This document shows, piece by piece, positions 7,174 through 14,421 of a DNA stretch of 15,438 nt. A program made the position numbers and the translations under genes. The stretch spans positions 1-15,438 of the forward strand of contig DASZOZ010000101.1 in NCBI GenBank assembly GCA_035550515.1, in the 5' to 3' direction. The notes under the pieces are model-generated. The model worked only from the letters and a program-made list of their open reading frames with translations. It had not been told where the DNA came from and ran no database searches. This DNA is from DATARH01 sp035550515 (GTDB lineage Bacteria; Pseudomonadota; Alphaproteobacteria; ATCC43930; CGMCC-115725). Each line of letters opens with the position of its first letter. The first letter of the stretch is position 1.

Positions 7174-8509
7174 GGCGGCGCCGGACCGCGAGGTCCGCGT
7201 CTTCCGGTCCGAGACCGCCGAGATCGTCGACGGGCCGCTGCCGAGCCGGTCGCTGCTGGCGGTCTTTGTGCTGGCGGCGGGCTTTGTCGGCCTGCTGCTG
7301 GTCGCGGCCTGCATCCGCGTCGACCGTGTTATCCCCTCGACCAGCGGCCAGGTGGTGACGGTGGAGCCGACGGTGGTGCTGGGGGCGCTGGACCAGTCGA
7401 TCATCCGCTCGATCGATGTCGGCGAGGGCCAGCGGGTGAAGAAGGGCGAGCTGCTGGCGACGCTCGACCCGACCTTCACGACCGCCGATGTCGGCGCGCT
7501 GAAGGCGCAGGTGGCGAGCCTGACGGCGCAGATTGCGCGGTGCAAGGCGGAGCTGGCGCAAAAGCCGTTCGACATGGCGCCGAGCCAGGACCCGGCGGCG
7601 AACACGTATATTGCAGCGCAGCGCGAGTACTATCTGCAGCGCAAGGCGCAGTTCGACGCGCAGCTGCGCACCTATAACGACCAGATCGCGCAGTACAAGG
7701 CGACCCTCGTCAAGTACCAGGCCGACATGGCCCGCTATGGCGACCGGGTGCAAATCTCCCGCGAGATCGAGCAGATGCGGGCGACGTTGGCGGCGGCGCA
7801 GGTGGGCAGCCGGCTGAACCTGCTGGCGGCGACGGACCAGAAGCTGGAGATCGAGCGGGCGTTGGAGTTCGACCGCAACGCGATGGCGGAGTCGCAGCAC
7901 CAGTTGGACGCGACGACCTCGACGCGCGACGCGTTTATCCAGCAATGGTACGCGCAGGTCAGCCAGGAGCTGGTGACGGCGCAGACCAATCGCGATGGCG
8001 CCGTCGAGCAACTGACGAAAGCGACAAAACACCAGGAGCTGGTGCGGCTGGTCGCGCCGGACGAGAGCGTGGTGCTCAAGATCGCCAGGCTGTCGCCGGC
8101 TTCGGTGCTGAACGGCGGCGACCCGCTGATCTATCTCGCCCCGCTCAAATCGCCGCTCGAAGCGGAGATACACGTGGCCGGCCGCAATATCGGCTACATC
8201 CGGATCGGCGATCGGGTGACGGTCAAGCTCGACGCCTATAATTTCATCGATTACGGCACCGTCGAGGGCAAGGTCCGCACGATCAGCGAAGGTGCGTTCA
8301 ATACCGACGACAACGGCCAGGCCGTCGAATCCTATTACAAGGTCCGCGTCGCGCTAAACCCGATCGTCCTGCGCAACGTGCCGGCCGATTTCCGTCTGGT
8401 GCCGGGCATCACGCTGAAAGCCGACATTCACATCGGCACCCGCTCGCTGTTCTCCTACCTGTTTGCCGGCATCTTGCGCGGTTCGCCCCAGGCAATGCGG
8501 GAGCCCTGA
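7136..8509 (+). CDS. HlyD-family membrane fusion protein (type I secretion adaptor)
   Basis: 457 residues. A short cytoplasmic N-terminus (about 1-38, with AEIVDGPLPS just before the helix, as in HlyD) leads to one membrane helix at about 39-60. A lipoyl half-motif follows (VGEGQRVKKGELLATLDPT, 95-113), then a long coiled-coil region rich in Q, A, K and E (about 115-330), a second lipoyl half and a C-terminal beta-barrel region ending near GITLKADIHIGTRSLF. ATG at 7136 lies inside the end of the ABC gene, a 38-nt overlap that implies coupled translation. HlyD proteins form the periplasmic bridge between the ABC exporter and a TolC-like channel. No TolC-type gene is in the window, so the channel must be encoded elsewhere. 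Confidence 0.93.
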   Translation: MKSLRSSRPAGLEAAPDREVRVFRSETAEIVDGPLPSRSLLAVFVLAAGFVGLLLVAACIRVDRVIPSTSGQVVTVEPTVVLGALDQSIIRSIDVGEGQRVKKGELLATLDPTFTTADVGALKAQVASLTAQIARCKAELAQKPFDMAPSQDPAANTYIAAQREYYLQRKAQFDAQLRTYNDQIAQYKATLVKYQADMARYGDRVQISREIEQMRATLAAAQVGSRLNLLAATDQKLEIERALEFDRNAMAESQHQLDATTSTRDAFIQQWYAQVSQELVTAQTNRDGAVEQLTKATKHQELVRLVAPDESVVLKIARLSPASVLNGGDPLIYLAPLKSPLEAEIHVAGRNIGYIRIGDRVTVKLDAYNFIDYGTVEGKVRTISEGAFNTDDNGQAVESYYKVRVALNPIVLRNVPADFRLVPGITLKADIHIGTRSLFSYLFAGILRGSPQAMREP

Positions 8510-8526
8510 GCGCGCGACCGCGCTCA
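8507..8526. terminator. Bidirectional stem-loop formed by two convergent stop codons
   Basis: TGAGCGCG-CGAC-CGCGCTCA is a perfect 8-bp stem with a 4-nt loop. Its left arm begins with the TGA of the HlyD gene and its right arm ends with the reverse complement of the TGA of the convergent membrane-protein gene. It should fold identically in both transcripts. There is no T-run, so it may act as an mRNA end stabiliser or a rho-assisted terminator. Confidence 0.5.
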
Positions 8527-8808
8527 CCCCGCCCACGGGTGGGTCAGACGATAGGCCAGGGTGCCGGGGGAGGCGGTCTGCCGCACGCCGAAGAAGATCA
8601 GCGCAAGGCCGAGGAACGCCATCACGCATCCCCAGGTGATGCCCAGGACGCGCAGGCTGCTGAACATATGCGGGAAAATCGCGTCGCCGGTGACAAAGAT
8701 CATGCCGATCCCCGGCGAGGCCAGGATCACCAGCGTCAGCCCGACCACCACCATCTCGAAAGAGCCGGGAAAGTAATAGCGAAACGTCCGTGCCAGGTTG
8801 AACTTCAT
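8524..8808 (-). CDS. Small hypothetical membrane protein (94 aa)
   Basis: ATG at 8808 follows CGAGG with about 5 nt spacing; the frame stays open further upstream but without a better start signal. The protein starts MKFNLARTFRYYFPGSFEM and has two hydrophobic helices, one from about residue 20 (VVVGLTLVILASPGIGMIF) and one near 53-72 (GITWGCVMAFLGLALIFFG). The C-terminus is short and polar (ending RLTHPWAG). Two-helix inner-membrane proteins of this size are common; I recognise no family. It converges on the HlyD gene with only 14 nt between stops and shares the stem-loop there. Whether it belongs with the export genes cannot be judged. Confidence 0.6.
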   Translation of the reverse strand: MKFNLARTFRYYFPGSFEMVVVGLTLVILASPGIGMIFVTGDAIFPHMFSSLRVLGITWGCVMAFLGLALIFFGVRQTASPGTLAYRLTHPWAG

Positions 8809-9098
8809 CGGGGCCTCGGTGCCGGGCGCACAAACGGCGGGTCGACCGCCAATGATCACAAGAAGATACCATGCCATCGTAGCACAGGCGGCGCGACCCG
8901 GCGGGGCATGAGAGAGGAAATGTTGCAGGGTCGAGCACCACGGGCGTCGGTGGTACCGGATGGGGCTGCTGAAGGTTGAGTACGCCGAGGCTGCTATCGC
9001 GTAAACCGTGGCGGTGCGCTCCATAAGATCACGCATGCCGACGCGCCGGCGCCTTTCTTCCCGGGTGGCAGGCATGTCACGCGGTCGCCGACACCGGG
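8809..9098. other. Region without a supported gene
   Basis: 290 bp between the small membrane-protein gene and the decayed TPR gene. Only short, arginine- or serine-rich open frames occur, with none of the features of real coding sequence. It should carry the promoter of the minus-strand gene, but I see no clear elements. Confidence 0.4.
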
Positions 9099-9720
9099 AT
9101 GCCGACCGTTCTCAGGCCGCACTGGCGCGCCGACGGATGTCGAGCTGCGTCTCGACCTGGCGGATGCGCTCGAGCGCCAAAGCGGCTGGCTGCGGTGGTG
9201 GCGGCCGGCAGCCGGGAGCCGCATCACCATGCGCGGCTCAGCCATTTCCTCAGCCGCATCGATGATCTTGCCGGCGCGGAGACCGCGATCCGGCAAGCCG
9301 TGGCGCTCGCCCCGGGCGATGCGAATTTGCGGCGAGTGCTGGTCGGCATCCTCGACCGGGACGGCCGGTATGACGAGGCGCTGGCGGCAGTGCGCGAGAT
9401 GATCGCGGCCGGCATGCGCGATGAGGACGCGCTTGGCTGGTTGGGCCATCTGGTGGCCTGGACCGGTAATCTCGCCGGCGCCGCGGCGGCATTTCGTCAG
9501 GCGGTCGACATGGCGCCGATGCAGTCTCGCTTTCGCTTGGCGCTGGCCGACACGCTCGATCGCGACGGCCGCGCCGGTGTTCCGCTCGATGGCGGACAAG
9601 CCCGGAGGTGATCGCCGGGCCTATCGGCAGCTTGGCGACTTGCTGGCGCGCACCGGCGACCGGGCGGGAGCGGAGAGGCGCTCCGCCGCGCCGGCGGCGG
9701 CTGAGAGTACTTCGCAGTCG
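9099..9720 (+). pseudogene. Decayed tetratricopeptide-repeat (TPR) protein
   Basis: TPR-like helix pairs can be read on the plus strand, but only by changing frame. Near 9136-9180 one frame gives DVELRLDLADALERQ. From about 9180 to 9580 a second frame gives ARLSHFLSRIDDLAGAE, then AIRQAVALAPGD, GRYDEALAAVREM and AAAAFRQAVDMAP. After about 9600 the first frame resumes with RAYRQLGDLLARTGDRAGAE. The A/G/Y/P spacing is that of TPR repeats of about 34 residues. At least two frameshifts, no plausible start and a degraded 3' end point to a dead gene. Living relatives often accompany glycosyltransferases and sulfotransferases, which fits the neighbourhood. The antisense open frame over the same DNA is arginine- and histidine-rich and is a shadow. 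Confidence 0.6.
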
Positions 9721-9831
9721 AAGCCATGTGGACAAAGCGGTGCGTGATTGCGGCAATGCCTCGATTCACAATGAAACTGGTGAAGTGGGGCGCAATTTTA
9801 GTATTGTCACCTTGCTTTTTTGTAGGCCGCG

Positions 9832-10758
9832 ATGAGAACGATACGAGCTTCCGAAGATCAGGATGCGGCGGCGGCCGCGCAACAAGAACCGCCGCGCGGC
9901 GCGGCTGCGGCGCGCCGACCCGGGATGGCTGGCGTGCCGGCCGCGCCCGCGCAGGGCTGGGAGATCGAGGGGCGTGCGCGCCGCATCCCTGTCGGGGCGG
10001 GCTTGCACGCGCTGATCATCGGCAAGACCGCGGCGTCGCGCGAGCGGCTTGCTGGCGTGCCGCTTCCGTTGACCCAGGTCGCGCCGGCCATGGGCGAAGG
10101 CGCGACCGTCGTGATCGTCTCCAACAGCGGCGGCGAGGGCGGCTGGCTCGGCGCCGGCGGCGGCGTCGTCATCCTGAAGGCCGCGGGCGGGGGCCATGTC
10201 TTCGTTACGACCTACGGCATTACCGACGACGCGGCGATGCCCGAGGTCAGGCTCGTCAATGTCGACCAGCTGGCAGCCATGCAAGTGCCGGCGGCGGCGC
10301 CGCAGGTTGCGCCCGCGCCGGCGCCCGTCGAAGGCCGCGAGGTTCGCCGCGAACTCGTGCTGCATATCGAGCGGCAGGGCGACCGGCTGTTCTCGGCCCC
10401 CGGCTGGGCGGGCAATCCGGGCGAGCGTCTGCGGGTCGAGGGGTTTGCCGTGCGGCCGCTGGAAACGGTGGCGCCGGGGCAGATCGAATACATGGCGTTC
10501 GGGCCGGGAGGCCGGCCGACACCGTGGGTGACCGACGCAAAGCTGTGCGGCACGCGCGGGCGCGGGCTGCCGCTGACCGGCTTTGCCGTCCGCCTGGCGC
10601 CCGCGCTGCGCGATCGTTTCGACGTGGTTTACGAAGGCTATTTCTTCGACAGCGGGGTGCGCGGACCCCAGCGCAACGGCGAGCCTTGCCTGCCGGCGGT
10701 CGGCGACGACCCGCTGGGCGCAATCCGGTTACGGGTGGTCGAGCGGCCCGGTGCGTAG
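9832..10758 (+). CDS. Two-domain protein of unknown function, copy A
   Basis: 308 residues, no signal peptide, no membrane helix. An alanine-rich start leads to a first domain (about 42-150) rich in short hydrophobic strands and glycine; a proline/alanine linker (155-166) follows, then a C-terminal module (170-304). The module shows three similar stretches ending in LRVEGFAVRPL (200-210), LPLTGFAVRLA (246-256) and LGAIRLRVVE (295-304), with W192, W232 and cysteines C239 and C286. The GT-x-G-x-x-L pattern resembles ChW ('hydrophobic W') repeats, and three copies would suit a beta-trefoil-like fold; this is inference. Its final 8 nt overlap the start of the glycosyltransferase gene, so the two are probably translated together. 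A second copy lies at 14422-15300. ATG at 9832 is the first start after an in-frame TAG, with only a weak AGG upstream. Confidence 0.75.
   Translation: MRTIRASEDQDAAAAAQQEPPRGAAAARRPGMAGVPAAPAQGWEIEGRARRIPVGAGLHALIIGKTAASRERLAGVPLPLTQVAPAMGEGATVVIVSNSGGEGGWLGAGGGVVILKAAGGGHVFVTTYGITDDAAMPEVRLVNVDQLAAMQVPAAAPQVAPAPAPVEGREVRRELVLHIERQGDRLFSAPGWAGNPGERLRVEGFAVRPLETVAPGQIEYMAFGPGGRPTPWVTDAKLCGTRGRGLPLTGFAVRLAPALRDRFDVVYEGYFFDSGVRGPQRNGEPCLPAVGDDPLGAIRLRVVERPGA
10339..10743 (+). repeat. Module shared with copy B (first occurrence)
   Basis: Encodes residues 170-304 of copy A. It aligns without gaps over 135 residues to the protein part encoded at 14881-15285; a hand count gives 69 identical residues. 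Shared blocks include RVEGF, TPWV, CGTRGR and PCLP. The domains upstream are also alike, but more weakly. Confidence 0.8.
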
Positions 10759-13700
10759 CCAACCGTCCGGTCCAAGCTCACCTCTTTCGCCTCGGTCCCG
10801 CAACACGGCAGATGCTGCTGCCGACCGGCAAAGCTCGACGCATCCTCCGCCCGCCGCCGCGACGCTGCGCATCGACCGTCCGGTCCTGGCGAACGGGGCG
10901 GCGGTCGACATCGTCCGCGGCGCGCTCTTTGTCGATGGTTACGCGGCCGCGGCCGACGGCATCGCCGGGGTGACGATCGACGTCGACGGCCAGTATGTTG
11001 CGGTGGCGCGGCGCGCAGTCGACGCGACCCGGGTCATCGAGGCGATGGCGGCGGGGGAGGGCAGGGAGGTCGTCCGGTTCGCGGCGATGGTTCCGGCCTG
11101 GGCGCTCGGCAACGGACCTCACCGTGTCAAGGTGGCGCTGGAAACGCAGGCGGGTCCCGGCGCGACCAGCGCGTTCACCCTCGTCGCCGACCGTACCGGC
11201 ACTGACGACGGCCCGGCGCTGCGGCGCAAGATGCCGCTGTCCGAAGCGCAAATCGGCGGGCGCATCCTTTCCGGGCTCGGCTGGCGGCCGGTTTTCGGGA
11301 TCCTGATCGGCGTCGGCGAGGTCGATGCGGAAATCGCCTCGGCCCGCCGCACGCTTGCCAGCTTGCGCGACCAGGCCTATGGCGGATGGCGGGCGACGAT
11401 CGTGCGGCGCGGCCGGATTGTCCCCGATCAGGCCGCCTCGCGCCTGCTGGAAGGCTTTGACGGCATTGCGGACCGCGTGGCGATCGGCTTTGACGCGCCG
11501 GCCTCGGCGGGTCTCGGCGAACTCGCCCGGGCCGGGAAACCCGGCATCGTGCATCTGGCGGGGGTGCTGCTGGCGGGCGACATCCTGTCGTGCGACGCGC
11601 TGCTGGAGATGGCGATCGCGTCGGGGCTGCAGCCCGATGCCGAGTTGTTCTATTGCGACGAGCGGCGGACCGACCCGGTCAGCGGCCGCAGCGAAATCTT
11701 CTGCAAGCCGCAATGGTCGCCCGACCTGTTGATGGCGACCAATTACATCGGCCGTTTTTGGTGCACCTTGCCCGGGGTGCTGCACCGCGCGCGGGCAACG
11801 ATGGGAGACTGGTTCCAGTTCGGCGATTACGATCTCGTGCTGCGCTGTACCGAGGCGACCTCCGGCATCCACCACGTCGCGAAGCTGCTCTGCGAGCGCG
11901 GCCGGCCGCAGCTTGACCACCCCGACCAGGAGGTCGCCGCGCTGGTCAGCGCGATGAGTCGCCGTCACATCGCAGGGGTGGTCGATAACGGGGCGGAGCC
12001 TGGGCATTATCGGCTGAAACGGACGGTCGGGACGGCGGCGCTGGTTTCCGTGGTCATCGCGGTGGCCGAGCCCGCCGACAGGCTCGGCCGGTGTGTCGAG
12101 AGGCTGCGCGCCACCACCTCCGGCCGCGACATCGAGATCATCTGTGTCGTCAGCCCGTCTGCCGCGCCGGCAGGGCGACAGCAGGCCGACGCGATCGTCA
12201 TGGCCGGGGAAGGACCCTTCAACCGCTCGCGCTTCAACAATTTGGGGGCGCGAAAGGCGAAGGGCGAATTTCTGTTGTTCATGGGCGACGGGGTGACGCT
12301 GTCCGAGCCGGGCTGGCTCGACGCGCTGCTCGAACACGCTCAGCGGGAAGAAGTCGGCGCGGTCGGGCCGCTCGCCATCGACCCCGGGTGCGCGGCACGG
12401 CCAGGGGCGGTTTCGACCGAACGCAATGTCAGCGCGGTCTCCGGCGGATGCCTGCTGGTGCGGCGCAGCGAATTCGTCGCGCTTGGCGAGTTTGACGAGG
12501 CCTTTGCCGCGATGGGCGATGCCGATTTCTGCTTGCGCTGCCGGGAGCGGGGAAAAACCGTTATCTGCACCCCCCATGCCCGCGTCGCGCCGGACGACGC
12601 CTTGTTGTCCGGTCTCGTCACCGCGGCCGAGGAAGCGCGTTTCGCCGAGCGCTGGGGGCGCCAATTGCTGATGGGCGACCCGTTTCGCCACCGCGCGCTC
12701 AGGCATGACGGCGATGAATCCGTGCCCGACCCGGAGCCGGTCGAACTGGTCTATGCCAGCCGGCCGCTGTTCGACCGGCGCCATATCCGCAACATCCTGG
12801 CGGTAAAGCTGGACCACATCGGCGATTTCGTTACCGCGATCCCGGCGCTGCGCCGCCTGCAGCAGCATTTCCCGCACGCCCGCCTGTATCTGCTGTCGTC
12901 GCCCGGTGTCGCCGAGTTGAGCGATTTGGTCCCGGGGCTGGCCGGGACCATCGAGTTCGAGTTCTTCTTTGCTCGATCGGGGCTTGGCCGGCGGCAACTG
13001 TCCGATGCCGATTTCCGCCTGTTGCGGCAGCGTCTTCACCCGTATCGCTTCGACCTCGCGATCGATCTGCGCAAGGCGCCCGAAACCCGGCCGGTGCTGC
13101 GTGAAAGCGGCGCGCGATGGCTGGCGGGGTTCGACCATGACAACCAGTTCCCCTGGCTCGACATCGTGATGCCGTGGGAAACCGACCCGCCGGGCGTCCC
13201 GAAACGGACGTCCGCCGGCGACGACCTGCGGCGGCTCGCCGACGCGGTCGCCGGCGCGGCCGAGGGGAATGCCGAGCTGCCGCGGGTGCGGCCGGGATCG
13301 CCTCGCGGCCCGGCCGCGGTCACCGGCCGCAAGACGGTGTGCATTCATCCCGGCGTGGGGTCGACGATCCGCCAATGGCCGGCCGCGCATTTCGCGGCGC
13401 TCATCGACTTGCTCGCCGCGGGCCACGATGTCGAAATCCTGCTGATCGGCAGCAAAGACGAGGCGGCGATCGCCGACGACGTCATGGCGCGTGCCCAAAG
13501 AGCGGATGTCGTCCGCTCCTTGGTCGGGGACGTCGCGCTGGCCGAGCTTCCCGCGCTGCTGTCGTCGGTCGATCTGTTCGTCGGCAACAACAGCGGCCCG
13601 AAGCACCTCGCCGCGGCGCTCGGTGTCCCGACCGTCGGGATTCATTCGGGAACGGTCGATGCGCGGGAGTGGGGACCCGTCGGCGAAACCGCCGTGGCGA

Positions 13701-13843
13701 TCAGGAAGCGGATGGTGTGCAGCCCGTGCTACTTCTCGGACGCGCGGGATTGTCCGCGGGATCTGGCCTGCCTGACGGAGGTGCGGCCGGTCGATGTCTA
13801 TGAAGTCTGCCGGCGCTTTTTGATGATCGAGGCAAGGCGATGA
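10751..13843 (+). CDS. Multidomain glycosyltransferase: beta-sandwich + GT2-like + GT2 + GT9
   Basis: 1030 residues from GTG at 10751, which overlaps the previous stop (GTGCGTAG); the frame is open further back, but there it only shadows that gene. After a polar linker, residues 38-147 form a beta-sandwich of a type found fused to glycosyltransferases. Residues 178-420 resemble the first domain of two-domain GT2 enzymes: YCDERR (301-306) and KPQWSPD (319-325) are typical, but the acidic DxD-type motif is missing. Residues 431-650 are a second GT2 domain with a GDG (D513) where an acidic triplet is usual. Residues 682-1025 are GT9 (heptosyltransferase-like): KLDHIGD with D692 at the catalytic-base position, CIHPG (864-868), and NNSGPKHLA (946-954) where Asp is commoner than the second Asn. 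It is probably cytoplasmic and adds sugars to a surface glycan; donor and acceptor are unknown. Confidence 0.88.
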   Translation: MRSQPSGPSSPLSPRSRNTADAAADRQSSTHPPPAAATLRIDRPVLANGAAVDIVRGALFVDGYAAAADGIAGVTIDVDGQYVAVARRAVDATRVIEAMAAGEGREVVRFAAMVPAWALGNGPHRVKVALETQAGPGATSAFTLVADRTGTDDGPALRRKMPLSEAQIGGRILSGLGWRPVFGILIGVGEVDAEIASARRTLASLRDQAYGGWRATIVRRGRIVPDQAASRLLEGFDGIADRVAIGFDAPASAGLGELARAGKPGIVHLAGVLLAGDILSCDALLEMAIASGLQPDAELFYCDERRTDPVSGRSEIFCKPQWSPDLLMATNYIGRFWCTLPGVLHRARATMGDWFQFGDYDLVLRCTEATSGIHHVAKLLCERGRPQLDHPDQEVAALVSAMSRRHIAGVVDNGAEPGHYRLKRTVGTAALVSVVIAVAEPADRLGRCVERLRATTSGRDIEIICVVSPSAAPAGRQQADAIVMAGEGPFNRSRFNNLGARKAKGEFLLFMGDGVTLSEPGWLDALLEHAQREEVGAVGPLAIDPGCAARPGAVSTERNVSAVSGGCLLVRRSEFVALGEFDEAFAAMGDADFCLRCRERGKTVICTPHARVAPDDALLSGLVTAAEEARFAERWGRQLLMGDPFRHRALRHDGDESVPDPEPVELVYASRPLFDRRHIRNILAVKLDHIGDFVTAIPALRRLQQHFPHARLYLLSSPGVAELSDLVPGLAGTIEFEFFFARSGLGRRQLSDADFRLLRQRLHPYRFDLAIDLRKAPETRPVLRESGARWLAGFDHDNQFPWLDIVMPWETDPPGVPKRTSAGDDLRRLADAVAGAAEGNAELPRVRPGSPRGPAAVTGRKTVCIHPGVGSTIRQWPAAHFAALIDLLAAGHDVEILLIGSKDEAAIADDVMARAQRADVVRSLVGDVALAELPALLSSVDLFVGNNSGPKHLAAALGVPTVGIHSGTVDAREWGPVGETAVAIRKRMVCSPCYFSDARDCPRDLACLTEVRPVDVYEVCRRFLMIEARR

Positions 13844-13859
13844 GCGTGACCGGAACCGT

Positions 13860-14255
13860 TCAGAACTCGCGCGGAAGCCGCCCTTCCTCGTAGCCGGCGG
13901 CGTGGAAATGCTCCGTCGCGCTGGCCAGCATGTTGGCGTCGACGGCATTGGATACGTCGGGGTAGGTCAGCAAATACCAGTCCTCGTCCACCGCGCAATA
14001 AGCCGGCCGGCGCCCTTCCAGATAGCCGTTCTGCAAGAAGTGATGTTTACCGGACTTGAATATACCGGCCTTGACCGCTTCCTCGACGTCGGGATACTGG
14101 CTCAAGTACCACGCCTCGTCGACTTCCACTCCACGCAATAACGAATGCAATATTTCCAGGAAATCACGATACGACAGCACTACTCGATCGAGGTCGGTCG
14201 TGGCGTTGATTTTGTATCTCTGTTTGAGGAACGCCAGCGGCGCGACGTAAGTCAT
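13860..14255 (-). CDS. Small protein with two YPDV-type repeats
   Basis: 131 residues. ATG at 14255 is preceded by CAGGA at about 7 nt. A leading segment (1-44) contains TTDLDRVVLSYR. Two copies of a 40-residue repeat follow at 45-84 and 89-128, each of the form VDExWYLxxYPDV, then a helix, then HF...GY.EGR.P. Repeats of this kind occur in alphaproteobacterial exported and glycan-related proteins, including calcium-binding type I substrates, but their function is not established to my knowledge. There is no signal peptide or membrane helix. The gene converges on the glycosyltransferase gene (16 nt between stops) and is divergent from copy B of the unknown module protein, sharing its promoter region. 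A role with the glycan or export genes is inferred from position only. Confidence 0.8.
   Translation of the reverse strand: MTYVAPLAFLKQRYKINATTDLDRVVLSYRDFLEILHSLLRGVEVDEAWYLSQYPDVEEAVKAGIFKSGKHHFLQNGYLEGRRPAYCAVDEDWYLLTYPDVSNAVDANMLASATEHFHAAGYEEGRLPREF
13872..13991 (-). repeat. YPDV-type repeat, second copy
   Basis: Encodes residues 89-128 of the small repeat protein. It carries WYLLTYPDV, HFHAAGY and EGRLP, matching the first copy with a 44-residue period. Confidence 0.75.
14004..14123 (-). repeat. YPDV-type repeat, first copy
   Basis: Encodes residues 45-84 of the small repeat protein. It carries WYLSQYPDV, HFLQNGY and EGRRP. Confidence 0.75.
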
Positions 14256-14282
14256 TAGCTATTCCTGGAAAATCAAGCCAAT

Positions 14283-14311
14283 TTGACAATGCTGCAACCG
14301 GAGGTTACGAG
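14283..14311 (+). promoter_or_regulatory. Candidate sigma-70-type promoter for copy B
   Basis: A perfect TTGACA (14283-14288) is followed after 17 nt by TACGAG (14306-14311), a weak -10. The start point would be near 14318, giving a leader of about 100 nt before the GTG start. The strong -35 and exact spacing are the support. Confidence 0.4.
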
Positions 14312-14322
14312 ATTAACGGTTG
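14295..14322. promoter_or_regulatory. Possible operator: CAACCG-N16-CGGTTG
   Basis: Perfect 6-bp inverted arms at 14295-14300 and 14317-14322, with centres 22 bp apart, about two helical turns. The site spans the -10 positions of both candidate promoters, so a bound dimer could silence both genes. A direct repeat ATTAACG (14312 and 14338) and a palindrome TAACGTTA (14340-14347) lie in the same gap. Confidence 0.3.
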
Positions 14323-14338
14323 TGCTGCGATGCGTCAA
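14310..14338 (-). promoter_or_regulatory. Candidate sigma-70-type promoter for the YPDV-repeat gene
   Basis: On the minus strand TTGACG (14338-14333) is followed after exactly 17 nt by TAATCT (14315-14310). The start would fall near 14303, about 48 nt before the ATG. It faces the opposite candidate promoter and overlaps it. Confidence 0.4.
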
Positions 14339-14421
14339 TTAACGTTAGGGACCGATGAGCGGACCCTGGCGAGCCCGGGCTTGGCCTGCTAGACAACCAT
14401 GTGATGGTGAGGGGGAATCGG

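Noticed and set aside
5698..7605. Antisense open frame of 635 codons over the ABC and HlyD genes
   Set aside because: The ABC motifs on the plus strand are unmistakable; the antisense product shows low-complexity composition and no domain.
8994..9599. Minus-strand 201-codon frame over the TPR region
   Set aside because: The product is rich in Arg and His without a domain, while the plus strand shows TPR spacing.
10778..13948. Antisense open frame of 1056 codons over the glycosyltransferase gene
   Set aside because: It is arginine-, histidine- and glutamine-rich without motifs, the usual mirror of a high-GC gene. The plus strand carries clear GT2 and GT9 motifs.
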